NCBI RefSeq assembly: GCF_014203695.1
Contig: NZ_JACHJO010000005.1
Span: 186,001 to 250,000, forward strand
Source of the DNA: Nocardiopsis algeriensis
GTDB lineage: Bacteria > Actinomycetota > Actinomycetes > Streptosporangiales > Streptosporangiaceae
DNA length: 64,000 bases
Reading direction: 5' to 3'
Position 1 is the stretch's first letter. Each line of letters begins with the position of its first letter. Positions 54,072 to 62,965 of this stretch are shown here, piece after piece. The translations under genes and the position numbers were made by a program. The notes under the pieces are model-generated. The model did no database searches. It saw only the letters and a list, made by a program, of their open reading frames with translations, and had not been told where the DNA came from.

Positions 54072-54542
54072 CTACAGGCCCGCGGCCTCGTCCCGCCCCC
54101 GCCGGGCCAGTTCGTCGGCCCGCTCGTTGCCCTCGTCCCCGCTGTGGCCGCGTACCCACCGCCACTCCACGTCCAACCGCGAGGCCGCTTCCTCCAACCG
54201 CTGCCACAGGTCCACGTTCTTCACCGGCTTCTTGTCGGCGGTACGCCACCCTCGGCGCTTCCAGCCCGCCACCCACGACGTGATCCCGTTGCGCACATAG
54301 GAGGAGTCGGTGTGCACCAGTACCGGTACCGGCCGCGTCAGGCTCTCCAGCGCCCGGATCGCCGCCATCAGTTCCATCCGGTTGTTGGTGGTCTGCGCCT
54401 CACTCCCGTACAGCTCCTTCTCGTGCACTCCGTAGCGCAGCCACACACCCCACCCTCCCGGGCCCGGGTTACCGCTGCACGCCCCATCGGTGTAGACAAC
54501 CACCCTCTGCTCCGGCACCGCGCCGGTCCCATCCCCGCTCAT
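54072..54542 (-). CDS. rnhA: Ribonuclease HI
   Basis: A 156-residue RNase HI that cuts the RNA strand of RNA-DNA hybrids. All catalytic carboxylates are in place: Asp in [19 protein letters not shown], Glu in [10 protein letters not shown], Asp in VHTDSSYV and the final Asp in [17 protein letters not shown]. Length matches E. coli RNase HI. The start [11 protein letters not shown] is the ATG nearest the homology; the frame continues 28 codons upstream without family sequence. Confidence 0.93.
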   Translation of the reverse strand: MSGDGTGAVPEQRVVVYTDGACSGNPGPGGWGVWLRYGVHEKELYGSEAQTTNNRMELMAAIRALESLTRPVPVLVHTDSSYVRNGITSWVAGWKRRGWRTADKKPVKNVDLWQRLEEAASRLDVEWRWVRGHSGDEGNERADELARRGRDEAAGL

Positions 54543-54769
54543 GCGGGGAAATCTACCGCCACCGGGGGTCACGAAAAGACCACACCGGCTCGATCCAGTG
54601 CCACAAGTAGAGCCACTGCACCCCACTGGAACCTCAAACCCTGCTAAAACGGACCCTCGGTCCCAGGAAAGGCCCCTTGCTCCCGTACCGGACCAACCAC
54701 TCTTCCCCTGCTGCTCCCGACCACTCCGCCCCCGGTACAGTGGGGCGCCCCGACAACGGAAAGCAGCGC

Positions 54770-55144
54770 ATGCCCCCCACCCTGGAACTGCACACCATCA
54801 CCTTCGACTGCCACGACGCCCTGGCCCTGGGCACCTTCTGGTCCCGCGTCCTGGGCCACCCCCTCGCCGAGGACTCCGCAGAGGAAGCAGCCCTGCTCCG
54901 CCTTCCCCACCGCCCCTCCCTGCTCTTCCTGCGTGTCCCCGAGGGCAAGACCAGGAAGAACCGCCTCCACCTCGACCTGGCCGCACCTCCCGGATCCAAC
55001 CGCGAGGCCGAGACCCGGCGAGTCCTGGCCCTGGGCGCACGCCTCCTGCAGGATCTGCGCAACCCCGACGGCACGGGCTGGGCCGTCCTGGCCGACCCCG
55101 AGGGCAACGAGTTCTGCGTCGTCCTGGCCGACCACGAACGCTGA
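54770..55144 (+). CDS. VOC-family protein
   Basis: A 124-residue protein of the same glyoxalase-like subtype as the one at 37145-37597: [44 protein letters not shown] and [15 protein letters not shown]. The KxxKNRLHLD stretch and the DPEGNEFCV ending define the subtype. Substrate unknown. GGAAAG lies 5-6 nt upstream of the chosen ATG. Confidence 0.87.
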   Translation: MPPTLELHTITFDCHDALALGTFWSRVLGHPLAEDSAEEAALLRLPHRPSLLFLRVPEGKTRKNRLHLDLAAPPGSNREAETRRVLALGARLLQDLRNPDGTGWAVLADPEGNEFCVVLADHER

Positions 55145-55150
55145 GGGCAC

Positions 55151-55182
55151 AAAAAAGGGGGGCCGGCCAACGGCCGGCCCCC
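55151..55182 (-). terminator. Rho-independent terminator of def
   Basis: On the minus strand an 11-bp perfect stem (GGGGGCCGGCC, 3-nt loop) is followed by T residues matching six A at 55151-55156. It begins 11 nt after the peptide deformylase stop. Confidence 0.85.
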
Positions 55183-55193
55183 TGCACCCGTCC

Positions 55194-55853
55194 TCAGGGC
55201 GCCAACTCCCGCTCCAGCTCCTGCGCCCGCACCTGCCGGCGCGCCAGGACGTTGTCGGCCATCTCGTTCATCTTCTTCAGCACCCGCTTGCGCTCGCGCG
55301 CCGAAAGACGGTCCACGTACAGCTTGCCCAACGTGTGGTCGGTCTCGTGCTGCAGGCACCGCGCGAAGTAGCCCGACCCGGTCAGCACCACCTCGTTGCC
55401 GTCCCGGTCCAGCCCCCGCACCGTCGCCGTCTCGGCCCGGCCCAGCTCCGCGTGCGGACCGGGCACCGACAGGCACCCCTCGCTCTCCACAGCCAGGGCC
55501 GTCTCGGGGTCACGCTCGTCCAGCACCGGGTTGACCACGTGCCCCACGTGCCGCACACCCTCGTCGTCGAGGCAGTCGTAGACGAACAGGCGGAGGTCCA
55601 CCCCGACCTGGTTGCCCGCCAGCCCCACGCCCTCGGCCGCGTACATCGTCACGAACATGTCGTCGATCAGCCGGTGCAGCTCCTCGCCGCCCAGCATCTG
55701 CGCGGGCACGTCCTTGTTGCGCCGGTGCAGGACATCCTCGCCGCGCACGGTGATCCGCCGCACCGACCCCCGCGCCGCCTCCGGGGCGAACTCGGGAAAG
55801 TCCGCGACCTCACGGCCCTGGACGAGAACGGCTACCTGGGACTGCTCGGACAT
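55194..55853 (-). CDS. def: Peptide deformylase
   Basis: A 219-residue metallo-deformylase that removes the formyl group from nascent proteins. Motifs: GVGLAGNQVGVDLRLFVYD (motif 1, with Gly-Asn where Ala-Ala or Ala-Pro is usual), EGCLSVPG (motif 2, metal Cys) and QHETDHTLGKLYVD (motif 3, HExxH). An N-terminal extension of about 40 residues precedes the usual start, as in other actinobacterial enzymes. ATG start with AGTAGGACC upstream. Confidence 0.92.
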   Translation of the reverse strand: MSEQSQVAVLVQGREVADFPEFAPEAARGSVRRITVRGEDVLHRRNKDVPAQMLGGEELHRLIDDMFVTMYAAEGVGLAGNQVGVDLRLFVYDCLDDEGVRHVGHVVNPVLDERDPETALAVESEGCLSVPGPHAELGRAETATVRGLDRDGNEVVLTGSGYFARCLQHETDHTLGKLYVDRLSARERKRVLKKMNEMADNVLARRQVRAQELERELAP

Positions 55854-55945
55854 GGTCCTACTCTCAACGTGCTCGGGGAGAACAAGCGGCACCAACACCG
55901 CAACACCCGAAAAATAGCACGAAAAGGCAGGTCAACCACGCACAG

Positions 55946-56389
55946 TCAACGAAACCACGCATTGCCCTGAATCAGGCACCTGGCCAGATAGTCGCGCAAC
56001 GACACCACCACCAGCCGCCGCCGGTCCGTCTCATGGTCCCACACCACGATCCCCGGACCGTAATCCGTGTGCACGTAGGCGAACTGCGGCCCCATGTCCG
56101 AATCCCCGAAGAAGATCATCTCGTCGAAAGGCGCATACAACTCCAGGTAATCCGGCTCGGCCCGCATCGCCAGATTGTCCTCGACCAGACGCCGCGCGTC
56201 CCACACCACCGCATCGCCGTACTCGTTGGTCACCCCGTCCGTCTCCAACAGCAGTGAAGCCAACTCGAAAGGCAGCGGAAGCATCAGATGCTTCTCCACC
56301 TCGGCAAGGACCACCTCGTCCACCGGATCGTTCAGCTCGGCCTCGGGATACATCTCCAGGATCAGTTCACGCCACACACCCCCGATCAT
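55946..56389 (-). CDS. SMI1/KNR4-domain protein
   Basis: A 147-residue SMI1/KNR4-fold protein: LNDPVDEVVLAEVEKHLMLPLPFELASLLLETDGV, then AVVWDARRLVEDNLAMR and FFGDSDMGPQFAYVH. Family members include immunity proteins in contact-dependent and polymorphic toxin systems. No toxin gene lies beside it, so that role is only possible. ATG start as used; a GTG five codons on is also reasonable. Confidence 0.8.
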   Translation of the reverse strand: MIGGVWRELILEMYPEAELNDPVDEVVLAEVEKHLMLPLPFELASLLLETDGVTNEYGDAVVWDARRLVEDNLAMRAEPDYLELYAPFDEMIFFGDSDMGPQFAYVHTDYGPGIVVWDHETDRRRLVVVSLRDYLARCLIQGNAWFR

Positions 56390-56499
56390 CACAGGTCGTG
56401 GCAAGACACGGAAAATCGTCAGCGGCGAGTTGCGACAAAAACCCGAACGCCGCCCCGCCCGCAACCAGACACACCCCCATCACCCCACCAATCAACACG

Positions 56500-56551
56500 C
56501 AAAGCAACAAAAAAACTACACAAAGCAACAAAACCGGGGTGGCGCCATAAT
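56500..56551 (+). promoter_or_regulatory. Two direct repeats and -10 box upstream of the sensor kinase
   Basis: CAAAGCAACAAAA occurs twice exactly, 21 bp apart (two helical turns; 56500 and 56521), in an A-rich patch. A CATAAT -10-like hexamer follows at 56546. Tandem sites on one helix face near the -35 region are what a dimeric response regulator would use. Confidence 0.5.
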
Positions 56552-56583
56552 GGAAGGCCCACATCCACCCGCAGGAGACAGCC

Positions 56584-57858
56584 ATGGCCACCGCACCCCA
56601 CCACCGCACCGGCCGCCCCACCCCCACCACCCTGGCCTACCTCTTCCTGCTGCTCTCCCAGAACATCGCCGCCCTCCTCCTGCTCCCCCTCGTCATCGCC
56701 TCCGCCCTGCTCACCCTCGTCTGGATCGGCCTCCCCTTCGTCATCCTCACCGGCACCCTCCTGCGCACCCTCGCCAACAGCCAGCGCCGCACCCTCCCCC
56801 ACCTGCCCCCCAGAACCCCCGTCCCCGCCGCCTACCGCCCCCTGCCCCCCACCGGCATCAACCGCCGCGCCCTCACGATCATCACCGACCCCGCCACCTG
56901 GAAAGACCTCCTCTGGCTCATCAGCGGAGCCCTCAACCTCCTCGTCGCCGCCATCCCCGCAGCCCTCCTCGCCCACGGCACCTACCAGGCCCTCTACGCC
57001 CTCGCCCTCATCCCCGACCCCTCCTTCTACGGCACCTACCAACCCACCGGACCAGCCGAACGCCTCATCCTCCTCGCCCCCGCAGCCCTGCTCATCCTCC
57101 TCGCCTACCTCCTCACCATCCCAGCCATCACCCTCTACACCACCTTCAACCGATTCCTCCTCCAGCCCACCGAAAAATCCCGCCTCACCGCACGCGTCGC
57201 CCACCTCGCCACCAGCCGCGCCAACACCATCGACACCCAGGCCTCCGAGATCCGCCGCATCGAACGCGACCTCCACGACGGCGCCCAAGCCCGCCTCGTC
57301 GCCCTCGGCATGAACCTGGGCATGGCCGAACAACTCATCGACCACGACCCCGACACCGCCCGCACCATGCTCGCCGAGGCCCGCGAGACCACCCGCCGCG
57401 CCCTCACCGAACTCCGCGACCTCGTCCGCGGCATCCACCCGCCCGTCCTCGTCGAACGCGGGCTCCACGGCGCGGTCCAGGCCCTCGCACTCACCCACCA
57501 CCTCCCCATCACCGTCACCAGCACCCTCCCCGGCCGCCCTCCCGACCCTGTGGAATCGGCTGCCTACTTCGCCATCGCCGAACTCCTCACCAACACCGCC
57601 AAACACTCCGAGGCCACCCAGGCCTGGATCCGCATCAACCACGGACAGGAACGCCTCGTCATCACCGTCGCCGACAACGGCCGCGGCGGCGCCGACGCCG
57701 CTCCCGGCAGCGGCCTCACCGGCATCCGCAAACGCCTCGACACCTTCGATGGGACGATGAACATCACCAGCCCCACGAGCGGACCCACCATCGTCACACT
57801 GGAGATCCCATGCGCGTTGTCATCGCCGAAGACCTCGCCCTCCTCCGAGAAGGCCTGA
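56584..57858 (+). CDS. Sensor histidine kinase, NarL-system type
   Basis: A 424-residue membrane kinase. The N-terminal half has about four to six hydrophobic spans (about 18-60, 108-140, 160-190), a putative-sensor layout. A linker helix leads to the HisKA_3 phosphoacceptor (RIERDLHDGAQARL, His231), then ATPase boxes AIAELLTNTAKHS and DNGRGGADAAPGSGLTGIRKRL. The gene overlaps its regulator by 49 nt. The signal is unknown. Cytosine-rich codon use is extreme here but matches neighbours. Confidence 0.88.
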   Translation: MATAPHHRTGRPTPTTLAYLFLLLSQNIAALLLLPLVIASALLTLVWIGLPFVILTGTLLRTLANSQRRTLPHLPPRTPVPAAYRPLPPTGINRRALTIITDPATWKDLLWLISGALNLLVAAIPAALLAHGTYQALYALALIPDPSFYGTYQPTGPAERLILLAPAALLILLAYLLTIPAITLYTTFNRFLLQPTEKSRLTARVAHLATSRANTIDTQASEIRRIERDLHDGAQARLVALGMNLGMAEQLIDHDPDTARTMLAEARETTRRALTELRDLVRGIHPPVLVERGLHGAVQALALTHHLPITVTSTLPGRPPDPVESAAYFAIAELLTNTAKHSEATQAWIRINHGQERLVITVADNGRGGADAAPGSGLTGIRKRLDTFDGTMNITSPTSGPTIVTLEIPCALSSPKTSPSSEKA

Positions 57859-58460
57859 TTCGCCTGCTCCAGGCGCACGACTTCACCGTTGTCGCCGCAC
57901 TCGACAACGGACCCGACCTCCAAACCGCCCTCACCCACCACAAACCCGACGTTGCCGTCGTGGACGTCCGCCTCCCGCCCACCTTCACCGACGAAGGCCT
58001 CCAAGCCGCCATCGCCGCCCGCACACAGATCCCCGGCCTGCCCATCCTCGTCCTGTCCCAGCACGTCGAACAGCTCTACGCCCGCGAGCTCCTCTCCGAC
58101 GACACCGGCGGCGTCGGCTACCTCCTCAAGGACCGCGTCTTCGACATCGGCCAGTTCATCGAAGCCGTCCGCCGCGTCGCCGCCGGCGGAACCGCCATGG
58201 ACCCCGCCGTCATCTCCCAGCTCCTCGCCCGCCAGGACCGGAGCGGCCCCCTCGCCCAACTCACCCCCCGCGAACGCGAGGTCCTCGCCGAGATGGCCGA
58301 GGGCCGCTCCAACTCCGCCATCGCCGGTCGCCTCTACATCACCGAAAAAGCCGTCAGCAAGCACATCAACAACATCTTCACCAAACTCAACCTCCCGCCC
58401 TCCTCCGACGACAGCCGCCGCGTTCTCGCCGTCCTGGCCTACCTCAACGGCAGCCAATAA
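57810..58460 (+). CDS. NarL/LuxR-type response regulator
   Basis: A 216-residue response regulator paired with the kinase. Receiver domain residues 1-120: acidic pocket Glu7-Asp8, phosphoacceptor Asp52 in VAVVDVRLPP, conserved Lys in YLLKDRV. The LuxR helix-turn-helix follows (LTPREREVLAEMAEGRSNSAIAGRLYITEKAVSKHINNIF). GGAG lies before the ATG, inside the kinase gene. The direct repeats upstream of the operon are candidate binding sites. Confidence 0.9.
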   Translation: MRVVIAEDLALLREGLIRLLQAHDFTVVAALDNGPDLQTALTHHKPDVAVVDVRLPPTFTDEGLQAAIAARTQIPGLPILVLSQHVEQLYARELLSDDTGGVGYLLKDRVFDIGQFIEAVRRVAAGGTAMDPAVISQLLARQDRSGPLAQLTPREREVLAEMAEGRSNSAIAGRLYITEKAVSKHINNIFTKLNLPPSSDDSRRVLAVLAYLNGSQ

Positions 58461-58540
58461 CCCCCGCAACAGAAAACCCGGGCCCGGCGCCTGCGCCGAA
58501 CCCGGGAAAGCCCGCCCCAGGGCGGGTGTCCGCACGCCCC

Positions 58541-60523
58541 CTAGAAGGAGCTGCGCGACTCGTCGTCGTGCGGCGCATCCCGCCGCACCCGGTACAACCC
58601 GTCGATCTCCTCCGAGAAAGCCCTCAACACCGCCTCACGCCGCAACTCACCCGAAGGCATCACCAAGCCCGACTGCACCGTGAACTCCTCCGCCAGCACA
58701 TGGAACGACCGCACCGCCAGATGACGCGGAACACCACGGTTGGCCTCGTACACCAACCCCTGCACCTCACGCAGAAGATCCCGGTCCCCCGCGATCTCTT
58801 CCGGCGCCATCGACAGCGGACGACCGTTCACCAAACGCCAGTACTCCAACTGGTCACGCACCAACGTGATCAACGCACTCGCGAACGGCCGGCCCTCCAT
58901 GATCACCAGAACCTGGCTGATCAGCGGATGCGCACGCAGCCGCGACTCGAAACCTGCCACCAGCTCCATGTCCGAGAGCTCGACAGGTTCCTCCACGGCC
59001 TCCACGGTCTCCTCGACCTCCACCGGAGCCACCACCGCCAACTCCCCCGTGGACACTCCGGACCCGTCGGCAACCGGAGCAGGCCCCGCCGCCACAGGCA
59101 CCGATTCCACCGCAGCGGGAACGAACCGCCCCGGCACCTCCACCACCGACGCCTGAGGACGCAACCGCCTCCTCAACCGCACCACACCGCCGCCGTCGAC
59201 ATCCAACGCGAAACCCGTCGCCAGCCAGCCCTCGCGAAACGCCCCCTGCGACGCCTCCCCATCACCCCAGTAACCCGAGAAGACACCACCACCGCGCACA
59301 TGTGCCTCGCCCTCACGCGAGACCCACACCTCACGGCCCTCCAGCACCCGGCCCACCGAACCGGCCACCCGGTCCCCCACCGCGTTGGCGGTGAACACAC
59401 CCGCGGCCTCCGCCGTGCCGAACACCTGCATCACCGGAACACCCACCCCCGAGAAGAAGGCGTCCAACCGCTCCGGCAACCCACCGCCCCAGCACACCGC
59501 CAGATGCACCCGGCCGCCCAGCAGCTCACGCACCTTCGCGAACTGCCGGTCGTACATCGACCGCGACAACCGCCGCCACGCACCCTTCCGCGGCGCCTGG
59601 TCGAACTCCACCGCGACGTCCACCGCCGAGTTGAACGTCCCCGTCGACTGGGCACTGCCCCGCTCACCCTCGAACACCCGCTCCAGCAGACCGGACGAGC
59701 ACACCAGCACCGTCGGTTTGAAGCCCTCCACCAGGCGCAGCAGCCGACCCGGCTCGGCGACACCCACCCGAACCCGGCCCACCACGCACGCCACCAGCGC
59801 GGCCAACCCCTGGATCTGCGACAGCGGCAGGTCCAGCAGGCAACTCGCCGTCCCCGGAGCCAGCTCCGACAACCGCGGCCACATCCGGTCCACCACATCC
59901 GCAGCCGACGCCAGCAGAGCCCCGTGCGAGAGCACCACACCCCGCATCCGCCGCGACACCGTACTCATCGGATACAGCACCACCGCCGCATCCTCCGGCC
60001 GCGTCGCATCACGCCGGAAGCGCACGGACGACGCATCCATGTACTCGCCCAGCCGCGTGATCTCCGCCAGTCCATCGTCCAGGCGCCACACACGACCCAG
60101 ATCCGGCAACTCGCGCTGCATCCCGGCCACGGCCCGCCACAGGCGCTCACCTTGGACCACAGCCGCGGCAGGGCGCGTCTCCCTCACCGCATGCACCACC
60201 CGATCGACCGACGCGGCAGCAGGCAGCGGTACCAGAACACCCCGCACCGACCACACGGCGAACGCGATCCGCACCCACTCCTGATGGTTGGACGCCACCA
60301 CCAGGACGCGGTCGCCCTCGCCCACACCGGCAGCCACCAGACCCTTGGCCGCAGCCGTCACCTCGGTGGCAAAGGCCCCCGCAGCCACCCGGGTCCACGA
60401 CGCCCGCTCCATCACCGAGAACACCTCGGCATGGGCGTCATCGCTCGCCATCCCGTAGACCAGGTCACCCAACCCCGACAACCGCCGCGCCCACCCACCG
60501 GGGCTGACACTCGCCTCGCCCAT
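58541..60523 (-). CDS. Acyl-CoA-synthetase-like protein with degenerate catalytic motifs
   Basis: A 660-residue member of the ANL/AMP-forming ligase superfamily, resembling FadD15-type long-chain synthetases over its whole length (MAPEEIAGDRDLLREVQGLVYEANRGVPRHLAVRSFHVL in part). The P-loop that should read like YTSGTTGxPKG reads YPMSTVSRRMRG, the YGxTE motif is FGTAEAAG and the final catalytic-Lys region ends PSGELRRE. A Glu/Pro/Val-rich linker of about 55 residues (about 485-540) is inserted before the C-domain. It probably lacks normal adenylation activity. ATG start has GAGGA upstream. Confidence 0.7.
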   Translation of the reverse strand: MGEASVSPGGWARRLSGLGDLVYGMASDDAHAEVFSVMERASWTRVAAGAFATEVTAAAKGLVAAGVGEGDRVLVVASNHQEWVRIAFAVWSVRGVLVPLPAAASVDRVVHAVRETRPAAAVVQGERLWRAVAGMQRELPDLGRVWRLDDGLAEITRLGEYMDASSVRFRRDATRPEDAAVVLYPMSTVSRRMRGVVLSHGALLASAADVVDRMWPRLSELAPGTASCLLDLPLSQIQGLAALVACVVGRVRVGVAEPGRLLRLVEGFKPTVLVCSSGLLERVFEGERGSAQSTGTFNSAVDVAVEFDQAPRKGAWRRLSRSMYDRQFAKVRELLGGRVHLAVCWGGGLPERLDAFFSGVGVPVMQVFGTAEAAGVFTANAVGDRVAGSVGRVLEGREVWVSREGEAHVRGGGVFSGYWGDGEASQGAFREGWLATGFALDVDGGGVVRLRRRLRPQASVVEVPGRFVPAAVESVPVAAGPAPVADGSGVSTGELAVVAPVEVEETVEAVEEPVELSDMELVAGFESRLRAHPLISQVLVIMEGRPFASALITLVRDQLEYWRLVNGRPLSMAPEEIAGDRDLLREVQGLVYEANRGVPRHLAVRSFHVLAEEFTVQSGLVMPSGELRREAVLRAFSEEIDGLYRVRRDAPHDDESRSSF

Positions 60524-60529
60524 GACCAC

Positions 60530-61042
60530 TCATCCTCAAACCGCATCGAAGACGGACCCGACGGACCCGCATGGAACAATCCCACACCAAAGAGGTAACA
60601 GTGCCCCTACAATGCCGAAGTTAGCCACATGCGGCAACATAGGCCAAACAGTAGTCATCCTCTAAAACCGCAGGAAACCCCGCGTAACCCACATCTCCGG
60701 GAGACACCCCGGCTCCGGACCGGGAAGAAGCCCGGCCTTCCGCACAGCGGGGCCGAAGACAGCCCACCCCATGGCGGCGACACCCGCCCTCACCAGAACC
60801 GCCGGGCAGCGATCAGCGATGCCGGCCACCGGCGGCGAAGAAGCCACCCACACCGGCACGAGCAACCGGACGACAGGAACCGAGCGCACCCGCCAAAACA
60901 GCGCACACCGGGACCTCCACCACAAAGCGGACACCCCCGTGCGCCTGAGGCCCCCGGCCCTGCCGTCACAACCACCCCTGACGCCCGAGCAACGCACATC
61001 AGGCCCCGCCGACAAGGCCGAAGGCCCAACACCCCTCAAAAA
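60530..61042. other. Gene-free interval between ligase-like and MFS genes
   Basis: Roughly 510 bases with only short, overlapping shadow frames. The segment nearest the ligase-like gene is the least GC-rich and should hold its promoter. I see no convincing hairpin with T tract for the MFS gene and no RNA gene. Confidence 0.4.
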
Positions 61043-62296
61043 TCAACCACGAGCACGCACGGACCACACGAACGACGCCAACGACAGCACAGCCGCCCCC
61101 GACATCACCACGGCCATACTCACCAGCGACGCCTCGCCCGACACCGTCAACCCCGCCAGAGCAGCCACACCACCCCCCAGGGCGAACTGCACCGCACCCA
61201 TCAGCGCCGACGCGGTACCGGCCACCGACACCGGCTGCCGATCCAATGCCACCACCGTCGCGTTCGGCATGATCAGGCCCGTGCTGAACATCATCACCGC
61301 CAGCAGCGCCACCACCAGCCACAAGACAGCTCCACCGCTGAGTGCCAGCGCCAACAGCACCGACACCGTGCCCAGAGCCAGGCCCAGTCCCAGCCCCAGC
61401 CGCCGCTGCGCCTCCACCCGGCCCACCAGAAGACCGTTGACCTGCGTACCCGCCATCATCCCCAGCGAGTTCACCGCGAACAGCCACGCATACGTCTGCG
61501 CGGACACCCCCAGCTCCTCCTGGGCCACGAACGAGAACGCCGACACGTACGTGAACAGCATGCCGAAGCTCAGGCCCAGCGTCAGCACCGGACCGACGAA
61601 GTGGCGCTGACGCACCAGCGACCACACCACCGATCCCAGCGCACGCGGCCCCTGCCTCCGCCTCTTGTCCACCGGCAGGCTCTCCGGCAGCCACAGCAGA
61701 ACCAGCACGAAACTCAGTGCCGACATCCCCGCCAGCACCCAGAAACTCAGCTGCCAAGGCCCCACCAGCAGCAGCTGCGCACCCGCCAGCGGAGCCAGCA
61801 TCGGCGCCAGCATCATCACCAGGGCCAGACGCGAGAAGAACCGCACCGCGTCATCGCCCCCGAACAGGTCCCGCACCACCGCACGCGAGATCACCGCGCC
61901 CGCCGCGCCGGCCATTCCCTGCAGAAACCGCAGGGCCACGAACACCGTCACGTTCGGCACGAACACGCACAGCACCGACGTCACCGTGAACACGGCGACA
62001 CCCACCAGCAGCGGACCGCGCCGCCCCCAGGCATCGCTCATCGGGCCGATCACCAGCTGGCCCACCGCCAGCCCCAGCATGATCGCCGTCAACGTCAGCT
62101 GGATCTGCGATTCCGACGCCTCCAGATCGGACGTGATCTGGGGAAACGCCGGAAGGTACATGTCCGTCGCCAGCGGGCCGGTCGCAGCCAGCACACCGAG
62201 TACCAGCACCAGCAGCGCCACGGGCCTGCGCGGAGGGGACTGGGCCGTCGCGGGGTCGGAGGCCGCAGCGGCGGCAGAGGGCTTCGGGGATTGCAC
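61043..62296 (-). CDS. Bcr/CflA-type MFS drug exporter
   Basis: A 417-residue twelve-span exporter. Diagnostic motifs of the Bcr/CflA branch: TDMYLPAFPQI after span 1, IGPMSDAWGRRGPLL (motif A), GAAGAVISRAVVRDLF (motif C-like, span 5) and FVAQEELGVSAQTYAW. Members export drugs and small peptides with proton exchange. GTG start (VQSPKPSAA) chosen because GTGGAG lies 6 nt upstream; another GTG four codons earlier lacks a site. Confidence 0.87.
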   Translation of the reverse strand: MQSPKPSAAAAASDPATAQSPPRRPVALLVLVLGVLAATGPLATDMYLPAFPQITSDLEASESQIQLTLTAIMLGLAVGQLVIGPMSDAWGRRGPLLVGVAVFTVTSVLCVFVPNVTVFVALRFLQGMAGAAGAVISRAVVRDLFGGDDAVRFFSRLALVMMLAPMLAPLAGAQLLLVGPWQLSFWVLAGMSALSFVLVLLWLPESLPVDKRRRQGPRALGSVVWSLVRQRHFVGPVLTLGLSFGMLFTYVSAFSFVAQEELGVSAQTYAWLFAVNSLGMMAGTQVNGLLVGRVEAQRRLGLGLGLALGTVSVLLALALSGGAVLWLVVALLAVMMFSTGLIMPNATVVALDRQPVSVAGTASALMGAVQFALGGGVAALAGLTVSGEASLVSMAVVMSGAAVLSLASFVWSVRARG

Positions 62297-62387
62297 AAGC
62301 AACTCCACTTCACAAAAGACTCAGGGGCAGGGGAAAAGGGGGATGGGGGAAGGCACCGTCCCCGGTGCCCGGGGCGGCCCTGGACCG

Positions 62388-62419
62388 TGCCGCCGAAGAC
62401 GGCGGTGTCTTCGGCGGCA
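62388..62419. promoter_or_regulatory. Perfect 13-bp hairpin upstream of the MFS gene
   Basis: TGCCGCCGAAGAC pairs with GTCTTCGGCGGCA around a 6-nt loop. It lies 92 nt before the MFS start and 109 nt after the DUF3037 stop. It could end the upstream transcript or regulate the exporter; no T tract is present. Confidence 0.4.
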
Positions 62420-62527
62420 TCCGCGCACCACGGTCCGAAAGCCGCCACTCCATACCAACGCCGGAGCGGTCCTGGTACTCCTGCTCCGATCCCGGAATGC
62501 CTGTGATGTCCCTTACGGAGCGGGCAG

Positions 62528-62965
62528 TTATCTTACGAGCCGGTCCAGCAACCGCTCCGCCTCGGCGTCCGGGTCCTCCGTCAGCCCTCCGTGGACCGGT
62601 CCCGGCTGCACGATCGTGCTGCGCGGAGCGGTCAGCCACCGGAACCGCTGCCCCGGCTTCTCACGCCCTGCGGCACCGGCCCGCGCTCCCCCGTCGCACA
62701 TCGCCTCCACCGCCTCCAGGGCACGCCGCACCCCGGACGCGTCCGCCTGCGGGTCCAGGGCCAGCAACCGCTCCTCGTCCAGGAAGGTCCGGGCCTTGAG
62801 GAACGCCCGCTCCTGGCAGTAGACGATCACCCCGGCGTTCACGCACTCCCCGCGCTCCAGCCGCGGCACCACCCGCAGCAGCGCGTACTCGAACACCGCA
62901 CGGTCCCGTTCCTCGCCCACCCGGCCGAGGGTCACCGCCTCGCTGTACCTGCGCACCCTGCTCAC
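62528..62965 (-). CDS. DUF3037 family protein
   Basis: A 145-residue protein of the DUF3037 family (FEYALLRVVPRLERGECVNAGVIVY, then DPQADASGVRRALEAVEAM). GTG start overlaps the stop codon of the HipA-like gene (GTGA), with GGAGG 7 nt upstream, so the two are translated together. The same two families occur together in many actinobacteria. Function unknown. Confidence 0.85.
   Translation of the reverse strand: MSRVRRYSEAVTLGRVGEERDRAVFEYALLRVVPRLERGECVNAGVIVYCQERAFLKARTFLDEERLLALDPQADASGVRRALEAVEAMCDGGARAGAAGREKPGQRFRWLTAPRSTIVQPGPVHGGLTEDPDAEAERLLDRLVR

Noticed and set aside
60629-62506. A 625-codon plus-strand frame opposite the Bcr/CflA gene
   Set aside because: His/Arg/Gln-rich, no domain, no ribosome site, fully antisense to a clear MFS gene.
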